From Streptomyces sp. NBC_01260 (GTDB taxonomy: Bacteria > Actinomycetota > Actinomycetes > Streptomycetales > Streptomycetaceae): 64,000 nt of DNA. This document shows, piece by piece, positions 42,326 through 51,395 of this stretch. The stretch spans positions 248,001 through 312,000 of the forward strand of contig NZ_CP108464.1 of the NCBI RefSeq assembly GCF_036226405.1, given 5' to 3'. Each line of letters starts with the position of its first letter. Positions within the stretch are counted from its first letter, which is position 1. Both the position numbers and the translations under genes were made by a program. The notes beneath the pieces were generated by a model, which was not told the origin of the DNA, ran no database searches, and saw nothing but the letters and a program-made list of their open reading frames with translations.

Positions 42326-45300
42326 GTGACGTTCTCGCACAGCAGCACGCCTTCGGAACACACCGGCCCCGCCGCAAAGGCAGGAGGGTTCAGCCGCCGC
42401 GGTGTGCTGAAGAGCCTGGCAGCAGCGGGATTCCTCGCCGTAGCAGGTGATGTCTTCCTCGCCGCACCCGCCCATGCCGCCACCGCTCCGCCCGTGATCC
42501 CGCCCCTTCCCGAGACGGTCTCCGGGGTAAGCAACCCGCGCGTTCCCGTCACCTCCGGATGGCGCTGGACATCCAGCCCTCCGGCATCGTTCTGGACATC
42601 CGGCACCGACACCTCCTCGTGGCACCCGCTCGACGTACCCGGCGAACCGGCCCTGCAGAACCAGTCCGTCCCCTCGGACACCGAATGCGCGTACGCGGTC
42701 GAGGTCACCGTTCCGGCGGATTTCGCGGGCAAGCGCGTCATGCTCCGCTTCGACGGCGTCTACAGCTATGCCCGGCTGTGGGTCAACGGCACTGCCGTAC
42801 GCACCCACGACGGCGGCTTCACCACCTGGTACGCCGACATCACCTCCCTGGTGACACCGGGCCGCGCGGCCGTCGTCACCCTCGGCGTCACCGACCGGCC
42901 GACCAGCATCGCCGGCCAGTCCAACTACGCGCACCACATCATCGGCGGCATCCTGCGCGATGTCACCCTGGTCGCCCTGCCGGCTTCCCACCTCACGAGG
43001 CTGCACGCCGACACGACCTTCGACAGCGCGTACCGGGACGCCACGCTCACCGTGACGGCGGCCGCCTCGTTCCAGACGGGCCAGAGCGGAACCGCCACGC
43101 TCACCCTCACCGACCCCGAGGGCCGGACAGTCGCGATCACGCCGTCGAAGATCGACCTGACCGGCACGGATCCGCAGCAACAGGCCGTGATCCCGGTCAA
43201 GGCTCCCCTCAAATGGGACGCGGAACGCCCCCACCTCTACACCCTGACGGCTGAGTTCACCGCCGGGGGCGTGACCCAGACGGTGACCCGGAAGGTCGGG
43301 TTCCGTCAGGTCAAGGTCGAGGGAAACAAGTTGGTGGTCAACGGCAGCCCCGTACATCTGCTGGGCGTCTGTCACCACAGCATCACGGAGAAGCAGGGCC
43401 GTTCGACCAGCCCGGCCATGGAGGAGCAGGCCGCCCGGCTCTACAAGGAGGCGAACTGCAACTACATCCGCACCTCGCACTACCCGCCGACACCCGCGCT
43501 GCTCGACTGGGCCGACCGTCTCGGACTCTACGTCGAGGTCGAGGCGCCCGTCTGCTTCCAGCAGAGCACCGTCGACGACCCTGCCTACACCGAGCAGTAC
43601 ATGACGCAGTTCGCCGAGATGATCGAACGCGACCGCAGCCACCCCTGCGTGATCGAGTGGTCCGTCGGCAACGAGAGCGGTATGGGCCGCAACTTCGCCT
43701 CGGAGAACACCTACGCACACGAGACGGACCCGTCACGTCCCACGGTCTTCGAGGACATGGGCCAGAGCAACGGCGGCAATCAGACCGACATCTACAGCGG
43801 TCACTACCCCAACCTCCAGAACGCCAACGGAAACGCCAAACAGCCCATCCAGTACGGCGAGTTCGCCCATGTGCCGTGCTACAACGTGGGGACCCTGAAG
43901 GAAGACCCCGGGGTGCGCGACTTCTGGGGCCACAGCATCGCGAAGCTGGCGGACAAGTTCCGCACCACGGACGGAGTCGTGGGCGGCGCCATCTGGGCGG
44001 CCATCGACGAGGTGTTCCACCTGGCCAACGGGCCTGTGGGGTACGGCGAGTGGGGCATCATCGACCTGTGGCGCCGCCGCAAGCCCGAATTCTGGCTCAC
44101 GCAGAAGGCCTTCTCACCGGTCCAGATCGCGGACGGTGTCCTCACCGGTATGACGCCGGGCGGGGCGATACGGGTACCCGTCAAGAACTGGCACGACCAC
44201 AGCAACCTCGGCGAGCTGAAGGTCGGCTGGCAGATCGGCGACAGGTCGGGCACCCTCCAGGGCGTCGATGTCGCTCCCCGGCAGAGCGGCACCCTGACCG
44301 TCCCGGGCGGCGCCTGGTCGCCGGGCGACACCCTGCGACTCACCTTCCGGCGTGGCACGGCGCTCATCGACGAGTACCGGCTGTGGCTGAACACCCGGGC
44401 AACGCCGTCCTTCCCCAGCGACAGCGGCAGGGCGCCCGCCGTGAGCGAGACCGCGGACACGATCACCGTCTCGGGTACCGACGCCCCGTTCACGCTGGTG
44501 TTCGACAAGCGCACCGCACGGCTCGTCGAAGCGACCGCCGACGGCAAGGTGATCCTGACGAGTGGCCCGGACCTGGTGATCTCCCGTGCTGTTCCCGGCC
44601 AGTGGGCGGGAACAGCGGCGAGCGTGGCCACGACCGACGGCAAGGTGACCGTCACCCTGAAGGGGCACTTCGGCACCATCGACACCACCATGACGGTGGC
44701 CGTGAGCCCCCGCGGACTGCTGACCACGACCTACACGCTCGCCAATCCCGGCTCCGGCCAGATGAGCGACGTCGGCGTACGGTACGTCCTCGCCGACGGG
44801 ACGGACACCCTGAGCTGGCAGCGGGACGCCCAGTGGACGGCGTACCCCGACGACCACATCGGCCGGGCCTCCGGCACCGCGACCCGGAACCGGGCCTCCG
44901 GCGCCGACGGATACCGTACGAAGCCGGACTGGTCGTGGTCCCAGGACACTCACAGCTACTTCCTGTTCGGCAAGGACAGCGCCGCACACTGGACCAATGA
45001 CTTCCGCAGCGCCAAGGCGAACGTCAGGGTCGCCAAGGCCACCACGGGCGCGGCAGGACCGGGTGTACAGGTCGAGTCGGACGGCACCCACTCGGTCAGG
45101 CTGGCGCCGATGGAGCCGGCACTGATCGACGACGCATCCCCGGACATCGTCTACACGGGCTCCTGGACCCACGCGGACACGAGCTCGGGTTACACCGCCG
45201 GAGACCTGTTCGGCACGGAATCCTTCACAGACGCGGCGGGAGCGGCGGCGGAGCTGTCGTTCACGGGCACCGGCGTCGGCCTGTACTCCGCCCGGGCGGA

Positions 45301-46051
45301 CAACCTCGGCATCGTGAAGATCTCGGTGGACGGCAAGCCCGCGGAAACGGTCGACCTCTACGGACCGGGGAAGGCTCCGGCCCAGCTCGTCTTCCGGAGC
45401 GCATCGCTGGCGTACGGCCGGCACACCGTCAAGGTGGAGTGCACCGGCACCAAGAACGCCTCGTCGAAGGGGGCCTTCGCGCTCATCGACGCGTTCCAGG
45501 TGGTGGACCCGGTCATCGACGACGCGTCTGAGCAGGTCATCTACTCGGGGTCATGGACGCACGCGGACTCGACCGAGTCGTGGACGGCCGGCGATCTCGG
45601 GCGCACCGAATCCTTCAGCAGAACCTCAGGTGACACGGCCACCGTCAGGTTCTGGGGCACAGGCATGCGCGTCATCTGCGCCAAGGGCCCGAACGAGGGA
45701 ATCGCCGAGATCTCCGTCGACGGCGGGACCACCACCGAGGTGGACCTCTACGCATCGGGAAAGCGGTACCAGCAACGAGTTTTCGAACGCACTGGCCTGA
45801 CCGAGGGCGAGCACATCGTCAGCGTGCGGGTGACCGGCCGCAAGAACTCCTCCGCGACGGACTCCCATGTGGTCCTCGACGCGTTCGAGACGCTGACGGG
45901 CGACGCGTTCCCGCGCCGGGCTCCCGGGGTCGCTCTGATCGTCAGCGCCCGGATCAACTACCCCGACCTGGCCTGGGGGAACTACATCGATCCTGCGATC
46001 ACGCTGCCTGCCGGCTGGAGCGGCACGGCGCGGGTGCGACTGCTGCCCTGA
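42326..46051 (+). CDS. Secreted GH2 glycoside hydrolase (beta-galactosidase-like) with two C-terminal tandem modules
   Basis: 1241 residues with a twin-arginine signal (FSRRGVLKSLAAAGF). GH2 sugar-binding, immunoglobulin-like and barrel domains cover about residues 50-620. Glu450 (VGNESG) is the acid/base and Glu512 (IQYGEFAH) the expected nucleophile. GVCHHSITEKQGR and RTSHYPPTPALLD are typical of beta-galactosidases. A small beta domain follows, then two copies of a module of about 128 residues (about 934-1062 and 1064-1190) sharing GSWTHAD, TAGDL, TESF, ISVDG, VDLY and a final DAF; these look like carbohydrate-binding jelly rolls. The GTG start follows AAGAAGGG. Inferred to release galactose from exported or extracellular glycans; beta-glucuronidase or other GH2 activities are not excluded. 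Confidence 0.88.
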   Translation: MTFSHSSTPSEHTGPAAKAGGFSRRGVLKSLAAAGFLAVAGDVFLAAPAHAATAPPVIPPLPETVSGVSNPRVPVTSGWRWTSSPPASFWTSGTDTSSWHPLDVPGEPALQNQSVPSDTECAYAVEVTVPADFAGKRVMLRFDGVYSYARLWVNGTAVRTHDGGFTTWYADITSLVTPGRAAVVTLGVTDRPTSIAGQSNYAHHIIGGILRDVTLVALPASHLTRLHADTTFDSAYRDATLTVTAAASFQTGQSGTATLTLTDPEGRTVAITPSKIDLTGTDPQQQAVIPVKAPLKWDAERPHLYTLTAEFTAGGVTQTVTRKVGFRQVKVEGNKLVVNGSPVHLLGVCHHSITEKQGRSTSPAMEEQAARLYKEANCNYIRTSHYPPTPALLDWADRLGLYVEVEAPVCFQQSTVDDPAYTEQYMTQFAEMIERDRSHPCVIEWSVGNESGMGRNFASENTYAHETDPSRPTVFEDMGQSNGGNQTDIYSGHYPNLQNANGNAKQPIQYGEFAHVPCYNVGTLKEDPGVRDFWGHSIAKLADKFRTTDGVVGGAIWAAIDEVFHLANGPVGYGEWGIIDLWRRRKPEFWLTQKAFSPVQIADGVLTGMTPGGAIRVPVKNWHDHSNLGELKVGWQIGDRSGTLQGVDVAPRQSGTLTVPGGAWSPGDTLRLTFRRGTALIDEYRLWLNTRATPSFPSDSGRAPAVSETADTITVSGTDAPFTLVFDKRTARLVEATADGKVILTSGPDLVISRAVPGQWAGTAASVATTDGKVTVTLKGHFGTIDTTMTVAVSPRGLLTTTYTLANPGSGQMSDVGVRYVLADGTDTLSWQRDAQWTAYPDDHIGRASGTATRNRASGADGYRTKPDWSWSQDTHSYFLFGKDSAAHWTNDFRSAKANVRVAKATTGAAGPGVQVESDGTHSVRLAPMEPALIDDASPDIVYTGSWTHADTSSGYTAGDLFGTESFTDAAGAAAELSFTGTGVGLYSARADNLGIVKISVDGKPAETVDLYGPGKAPAQLVFRSASLAYGRHTVKVECTGTKNASSKGAFALIDAFQVVDPVIDDASEQVIYSGSWTHADSTESWTAGDLGRTESFSRTSGDTATVRFWGTGMRVICAKGPNEGIAEISVDGGTTTEVDLYASGKRYQQRVFERTGLTEGEHIVSVRVTGRKNSSATDSHVVLDAFETLTGDAFPRRAPGVALIVSARINYPDLAWGNYIDPAITLPAGWSGTARVRLLP

Positions 46052-46106
46052 CAGCGGTCGGCTTCGCACCACAGACCGGGACAGCCGTTCGGGCCGCAGC
46101 ACACTC

Positions 46107-46150
46107 CGAGGCCATGACCGCCCACTGTGCGGTGGGCGGTCATGGCCTCG
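46107..46150 (+). terminator. Strong 19-bp terminator hairpin after GH2
   Basis: CGAGGCCATGACCGCCCAC pairs perfectly with GTGGGCGGTCATGGCCTCG across a 6-nt loop, 56 nt after the GH2 stop. It separates the GH2 transcript from the SDR promoter. Confidence 0.85.
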
Positions 46151-46210
46151 GCCGCAGGGTCCACAGGGGTCCCGGCCGTGGTGGCGCTCCCCGCAAGGAC
46201 CATCATCGAC

Positions 46211-46229
46211 TTAGCAGCTTAACTGCTAA
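46211..46229. promoter_or_regulatory. Palindromic operator, TTAGCAG family, copy D (best copy, SDR promoter)
   Basis: TTAGCAGCTTAACTGCTAA has perfect 7-bp arms, TTAGCAG and CTGCTAA, around 5 bp. It is the most symmetrical of the four copies, in an AT-rich patch 127 nt before the SDR start. Confidence 0.82.
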
Positions 46230-46355
46230 ATTAACCTCGTTCGCCTTCGCCGTGAACGACGGAGCCGGCAGCTGCGACAGGAGCCAGTCTGCCCGGGACG
46301 CTCCGATACCCACCTCGACAGCATCCCGCCCTCCGCGCGGGACGGAGGGACCGAC

Positions 46356-47111
46356 ATGACTGACCTGACGAACGAAGTAGTACTGGTCACGGGGGCCGCC
46401 CGCGGCATCGGTGCCGCCGTCGCCACCATGGCGGCTGCCGCCGGTGCACGAGTGGGAGTGCTGGATATCGACGGCGAGGGCGCCCGGGAGACCGCGCGCC
46501 GTATCGGTCCGGCAGCGGGCTGGGCGGCGTGCGACATCACCTGCGAGGACCAGGTTCGCGATGCGGTGGCCACCCTGCGCGAGGACCTCGGTGCGCCGAC
46601 GGGGCTGGTCAACAACGCGGGACGGAATTCCTACGCGGACGTGGTCTCGATGACCACCCAGCAGTGGGACGAGGTGTTCGGGGTCGACCTCAAGGGAGCC
46701 TGGCTCATGGCCCGGGCCGTCCTGCCCGACATGACGGCCCGGGGACGCGGCTCGATCGTGAACATCGCCTCGATGCACGCCACGATGACCTGCCCCGGCA
46801 TGTTCCCCTACGCATCGGCCAAGGCCGGGCTGGTGGGCCTGACCCGCAGCATGGCACTTGAGGTGGGGCCACAGGGCGTCCGGGTCAACGCGGTCAGCCC
46901 CGGCTACATCGAGACGGACCTGCTGGCCGAGTACTTCGACCAGGAACAGCCGCACGTACGCCAGGAAGCGGTGGCCAAACACATCCTCGGCCGCCTCGGC
47001 ACCCCCGACCAGGTCGCCTCCGTGGTCACCTTCCTCCTGTCCGATGCCGCGGGATTCGTGACCGGCGCGGACTGGGCCGTCGACGGAGGAGTGTCCGCGC
47101 GGTTCGCCTGA
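46356..47111 (+). CDS. Short-chain dehydrogenase, possible aldose (galactose) 1-dehydrogenase
   Basis: 251 residues, classical SDR: TGAARGIG (12-19), Asp37 (GVLDID) favouring NAD+, NNAG (86-89), and catalytic Ser139, Tyr152 and Lys156 (YASAK). GGAGGG precedes the ATG by 7 nt. Because it shares the 19-bp operator with GH101, the oligosaccharide importer and GH2, oxidation of a released sugar is the likely role. A galactose or arabinose 1-dehydrogenase would supply the aldonate for the dehydratase at 36250. SDR specificity cannot be read from sequence, so this is a hypothesis. Confidence 0.82.
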   Translation: MTDLTNEVVLVTGAARGIGAAVATMAAAAGARVGVLDIDGEGARETARRIGPAAGWAACDITCEDQVRDAVATLREDLGAPTGLVNNAGRNSYADVVSMTTQQWDEVFGVDLKGAWLMARAVLPDMTARGRGSIVNIASMHATMTCPGMFPYASAKAGLVGLTRSMALEVGPQGVRVNAVSPGYIETDLLAEYFDQEQPHVRQEAVAKHILGRLGTPDQVASVVTFLLSDAAGFVTGADWAVDGGVSARFA

Positions 47112-47123
47112 GGCACGGAACGG

Positions 47124-47320
47124 GTGTGGACGCGCGCTGCCCCCGAGATCCGCAGGCTACCGGCCCACGTGGCCGCGAGAGCCGATGACATCGGCGGCCC
47201 ACTGGGGGATCCAGGGTGGTGCGAGCGTGCGACGTACCTGCTGGTCTTCGGCAAGACCTATCCGCACTTTCACGCGCTAATCACGGCGTGGGGCGCGGAC
47301 GTTCCCGAAGCGCGGCGCCT
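47124..47320 (+). pseudogene. Possible remnant of a HIT-like protein gene
   Basis: The frame reads APEIRRLPAHVAARADDIG, then CERATYLLVFGKTYPHFHAL and ITAWGADVPEARR, which looks like conserved protein (YLLVFGxxxPHFHAL is reminiscent of HIT/Ap4A-hydrolase-like families). It then passes into unrelated sequence, and no proper start or N-terminus is present. The family assignment is weak. Confidence 0.4.
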
Positions 47321-48176
47321 ACCAGTGCCCCCTACCGTAGGCGCACGCCAGGTCTACGCCTACTGCCCACGGCGTACGGCGCTCTTTTCAGATGGGTGGG
47401 AGCTTCCATCTGTCCACAACAAGCGCCGACGGATGGCGTGTTGCCGCTCGGACGGCCAAACCCACCGCTGGATGCCGTACGGGACTGACCCCGGGGGCGC
47501 GCCAGCGAAGGCGGTGAGCCAGTACACCTCCAGAAATCTGCTCCGCCTCCGCCGGTCCGGCTCGCGGCACGCGACGGCCCCGGTACGCCGAAGCTGTCCC
47601 GGGACCGTCATCAGCTCCTCGCGGCCGGGCGCCTGGTGTTGCCTACACGCCGGCCGACTGATCCTTGCGCCGATGGAGGAGGACCTGCGGCTAGGATCGG
47701 CCGCCCGCCGAACGGTGAAGCGTGGCCTTGAGCCCCGGGACCCGCTCACCGATTCTTCCGGGTTCTCGGTCAGCGGTGCATCTTTCGGTATTGCAACCTC
47801 CTTCACTTCTCGATAGCGCTGCCGCCTTCCTCATGTTCGCGCCTCTCGCGCTCGGAGAACCACGACGGCTGCGCCCCGTTCCGGCCCGATCGGCTGACGA
47901 TGAACCCAGCCCATCTACCAGGGCAGATCCCAGACAGAGGGCGTGAGCCGGAAAGGTCCCCCGCGTTCACTGCTGCCGCTCGTACTCATCACTCCCGTGT
48001 GAATGCTGGTGCCTGCCGGCGTCCAGGCGCACCCGGTCGAGGCCGACCATCCGGGCGATGCGGTCGCCGTCCGGTTCCTGTGCCTGCCGGAGGCCGCCGT
48101 GACCCCGTCGTGAGGTAGTGGCGCGCCCAGGGCGCGGTTGGCAGCTCTGCGGACTGTCCTCGGTGATGCTGGGCGG
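47321..48176. other. Intergenic stretch without a recognised gene
   Basis: No frame gives a recognisable protein. The stretch may contain the promoter of the sensor gene at 48177 and degraded DNA continuous with the HIT-like remnant. Confidence 0.45.
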
Positions 48177-48779
48177 ATGGTCGAGCAAGCGTCTCCGCGG
48201 CGGGTCCGAGCCAAGCATCGCAGCCGGTTCCCCAACCTGATGCCACGGAGTGTCGCAGGGCAGGTGTTCCTGCTGCAGGTGGTCGTCGCAGTCCTGCTCA
48301 TCGCTGCCACCATCGTGGTACTCGTCGTCCAGTCCCAGCACAACGCCACAGCCGAGGCGCGGGACAGGTCGCTCTCCGTAGCCGTGGCGTTCCGGGACGC
48401 ACCGGGCACTGCTGCGGCGATGCAGTCGGCCCACCCGACTCGGGTCCTGCAGCCCAGTTCGGAGAAGATGCGCGAGGATGCTCACGTCGGCTATGTGGTG
48501 GCGTTCGACCCGAAGGGCATCCGCTGGTCTCACCCCGACCCGAGCCGGATCGGTGGTCATGTCACCGGTGGCTTCGGGCCCGCGCTCACGGGCAAGCCCT
48601 TCCAGGAGACGTTCGACAGCGCCCTGGGGCGGGCCGTCGACACGACGGTCGCGGTCTTCGATGCCAGGGGCCGGGTCGCCGGTCTGATCTCGGTGGGGAT
48701 CTACGTCAAGAGCGTGAACGAGATGGTCGCGCACCAACTAAGTCACCGTGGAGTTACTGGACCCCGTACTGCGCGGTGA
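48177..48779 (+). pseudogene. N-terminal sensor part of a membrane phosphatase regulator, truncated
   Basis: A basic N-terminus (ASPRRVRAKHRSRFPNL) and PRSVAGQVFLLQ lead into one transmembrane helix at about residues 30-52. An extracytoplasmic single-Cache-like domain (about 53-185) follows, with RDRSLSVAVAFRDAPG, HVGYVVAFDPKG, SHPDPSRIGG and FDARGRVAGLISVG. This matches the sensor domain of Streptomyces Cache-PAS-GAF-SpoIIE proteins. The expected second membrane helix and PAS domain after VNEMVAHQL are absent: the frame continues for 13 unrelated residues and stops, while the next frame immediately enters the GAF domain. An internal deletion with frameshift is the simplest reading. Confidence 0.75.
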
Positions 48780-50340
48780 GGAACCCACAGGAGCGAACTC
48801 CGACATGCGCCGCACCGCGATCGCCGGGATCCGGGGCGATCACCCCCTGTACCCGGTGGGGGAGATGCTGCACTTCCCCGACGGCAGTACCGCGGCGCTC
48901 GGTGTGGCGGCCGGCCGGGCCGTGCTCGCCGCCGATCTCTCGGCCTCCGAGGGCTGGATCGCCGTGGATCAGCCACGGGCGCGTGCGGTCCTGGACTACG
49001 GCATCCACTCCTTGATCTCCGCCCCGCTGCAGGCACGCGGTGTGGTGCTGGGGAGCGTCGACTTCTGGCGCAAGGACAAGGGCCCCTTCGAGCCCGAGGA
49101 ACTATCCGTTGCCGAGGAACTGGCAGCCCGGGCGGGTGTGGCCATCGACAACGCGCGCCGCTTCACCCGCGAGCACACCATGGCCGTCACACTCCAGCGC
49201 AGCCTGCTGCCCCGCTCCCTGCCCACGCATTCCGCCCTTGAGGTGGCCCATCGCTACCTCCCGGCTCAGCCGGGCGTGGGTGGGGACTGGTACGACATCA
49301 TCCCGCTGCCCGGAGCACGGGTCGCGCTGGTGGTCGGTGATGTCGTCGGCCATGGCCTCCACGCCGCCGCCACCATGGGGCGACTGCGCACCGCGGTGCA
49401 CAACTTCTCCGCCCTGGACCTGTCCCCCGACGAACTCCTCGCCCACCTCGACGCCCTCGTCAGCCGCCTCGACGCCGAGGGGGACAGCGACGTAGAGATC
49501 TCTGGCGCCACCTGCCTCTACGCCATCTACGACCCGGTCACCGGGCGCTGCACCCTGTCCAGGGCCGGCCACCCGGGCCCGGCCCTGGTGCTGCCGGACG
49601 GCACCGTCACCTACCCGGAGATCTCCGGATCGCCGCCGCTCGGCATCAACGAGGGCCTGCCGGTGGAGACCACCGATCTCGTACTGCCCGAAGGAAGCAG
49701 GCTGGTCCTGTTCACCGATGGGCTGGTCGAGCGGCGAAGCCGCGACATCGACGCCGGGCTGGAGGTCCTGCGTGCCACTCTGGCTCGGCCCGGCGACCTC
49801 GGCCCCGAGGCAACCTGCCAGTCGGTCCTGAACGCCCTGCTGACCGACCGGCCCACCGACGATGTGGCCCTGCTCGTCGCCCGCACCCGCCTCATGGACC
49901 CCAGCCGCGTCGCCGACTGGGATGTCCCCGGCGACCCGACCGCTGTCTCCAGAATCCGTGCGGAAGCAGCTCGGGTGCTGAACGGGTGGGGATTGGCAGA
50001 CGCCACGTACACGACGGAACTCATCGTCAGTGAGCTGGTCACCAACGCAATCCGTTACGGCTCCCCACCGATCAAGCTCCGACTTCTGCACGACGACGAC
50101 ACCCTGATCTGCGAAGTCGCAGACGGCAGCAGCACCGCCCCGCACGTACGCCAGGCTGCCTTCACCGATGAGGGCGGCCGCGGCCTGTTCATCATCGCCC
50201 GGCTCGCGCACCGCTGGGGCACACGCTACACAGCACGCGGCAAAGTCATCTGGGCCGAGCAGTCCCTCGGCACCGAGGTACCCCACGACACCCTCAACGG
50301 CGAAGCCCTGCTCGACCAGTGGACGGACGAAGAGTGGTGA
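48748..50340 (+). CDS. GAF-SpoIIE phosphatase-HATPase regulator (C-terminal part of a former larger protein)
   Basis: 530 residues. The GAF domain starts abruptly with MELLDPVLRGEEP and runs to about 140. The SpoIIE (PP2C-type) domain covers about 160-375: GVGGDWYDI, VGDVVGHG and FTDGLVERR carry metal-binding Asp residues. A histidine-kinase-like ATPase domain (about 395-505) has SELVTNAIRYG and EGGRGLFIIARLA. Such proteins dephosphorylate anti-sigma antagonists and phosphorylate or bind partners in stress and development switches. The GTG start lies inside the preceding reading frame in another frame with no clear ribosome-binding site, so expression may depend on coupling. It may still be an active soluble enzyme. 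Confidence 0.83.
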   Translation: MELLDPVLRGEEPTGANSDMRRTAIAGIRGDHPLYPVGEMLHFPDGSTAALGVAAGRAVLAADLSASEGWIAVDQPRARAVLDYGIHSLISAPLQARGVVLGSVDFWRKDKGPFEPEELSVAEELAARAGVAIDNARRFTREHTMAVTLQRSLLPRSLPTHSALEVAHRYLPAQPGVGGDWYDIIPLPGARVALVVGDVVGHGLHAAATMGRLRTAVHNFSALDLSPDELLAHLDALVSRLDAEGDSDVEISGATCLYAIYDPVTGRCTLSRAGHPGPALVLPDGTVTYPEISGSPPLGINEGLPVETTDLVLPEGSRLVLFTDGLVERRSRDIDAGLEVLRATLARPGDLGPEATCQSVLNALLTDRPTDDVALLVARTRLMDPSRVADWDVPGDPTAVSRIRAEAARVLNGWGLADATYTTELIVSELVTNAIRYGSPPIKLRLLHDDDTLICEVADGSSTAPHVRQAAFTDEGGRGLFIIARLAHRWGTRYTARGKVIWAEQSLGTEVPHDTLNGEALLDQWTDEEW

Positions 50341-50379
50341 ACGTCGGCGGGTCGGTGACGCCGTAGTCGTGACTCGGCG

Positions 50380-51351
50380 TCAGGGACGGCGACCGGTCTG
50401 CGGGGCGGGAGGACGAACCCTGGATGCGAGACCTCCGCTCAGCAGGATCACGGCCGCACAGCCGGCCGCCCAGGCCGAGAGCGCCCGCAACGGGCCACCG
50501 GCACCCGCGCCATGGAAATAGGCGATCGAGCGTACGGCATCCACACCCGCGCCGGGCGGCAATGACGGGCCCACAGCGCGCCAGAACGTGGGCAGCAACT
50601 CGGTGGGATAGACCCCACCCGAGCTCGGCACGCCGAGAACGACCACGAGCAGGAGCGCCAGACCGATTCCTAGCGCTCCGGCCAATTCGTACAGGGCGAA
50701 AGTCAGGGCTCCGACCGCCAGAACCAGCAAGGATCCGAGGGCCCACAGTGCCCAGAATTCACCCGGTACCGCGTTCAGCAGAGTCCTGGCCACCAGCGAA
50801 CCGAGCAGTCCGGCAACAACGGAGTACGTCAGCAGCACGCCCGTGGTGACCGATGCACGTGATCCTGCGGGACGGCGCCCGGCACCCCATGCCTGCACCG
50901 ACCCACACAGGATGCCGCCAAAACACCACCCCACAACGAGCGAGAAGGAGGAGAGAAGACGCTTGTCACCCGGCGCAATCGGCACCACGTCCTGGACACG
51001 AACCGTGCGGCCCTGGCGCCTTTCGGACACGATGACGTGCGTGGCAAGTTCCTTGGCCAGCAACGGGCCCGCACCACCGGCAACCAGCAACAGGTCCTCG
51101 TTGCCGGATCGGGAAAGGACGAGCGCACCGTCCACCTGACAACTGTGGATCTGGTCCACGGCAGCAGCCTCATCGGTCACCCGAAGCGGGTTTACCGGTT
51201 CCCCAGGGAGCAACGCAAGCTGGTAGAAGGCGTCGTCGGCGATCTGCGTCGTGGGAACCGTAATGGCGAGGGGAATCCGGTGAGGGACGGGATCGCGGAA
51301 CGCGCCGATGCACGAAAGGACAAACGCCGTCGGGTGCGGCTCTACACCCAC
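50380..51351 (-). CDS. DUF3533-like multi-pass membrane protein
   Basis: 323 residues. The N-terminus (FVLSCIGAFRDPVPHRIPLAI) corresponds to the end of the first membrane segment and HxxPVAI-type motif of YhgE/Pip-like ABC-2-fold proteins. The first half is an extracytoplasmic domain (QVDGALVLSRSGN, LLLVAGGAG) and the second half has about six membrane helices (from about residue 130 onwards), ending PPAPQTGRRP. The expected N-terminal cytoplasmic tail and most of the first helix are missing from the GTG start, so the gene may be slightly 5'-truncated or use a non-standard upstream start. Function unknown; relatives are linked to export and phage or toxin susceptibility. Confidence 0.65.
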   Translation of the reverse strand: MGVEPHPTAFVLSCIGAFRDPVPHRIPLAITVPTTQIADDAFYQLALLPGEPVNPLRVTDEAAAVDQIHSCQVDGALVLSRSGNEDLLLVAGGAGPLLAKELATHVIVSERRQGRTVRVQDVVPIAPGDKRLLSSFSLVVGWCFGGILCGSVQAWGAGRRPAGSRASVTTGVLLTYSVVAGLLGSLVARTLLNAVPGEFWALWALGSLLVLAVGALTFALYELAGALGIGLALLLVVVLGVPSSGGVYPTELLPTFWRAVGPSLPPGAGVDAVRSIAYFHGAGAGGPLRALSAWAAGCAAVILLSGGLASRVRPPAPQTGRRP

Positions 51352-51395
51352 CCCCGCCAGGCCGGATTCAGACTGACCGCCTGACCGATCTTCAC

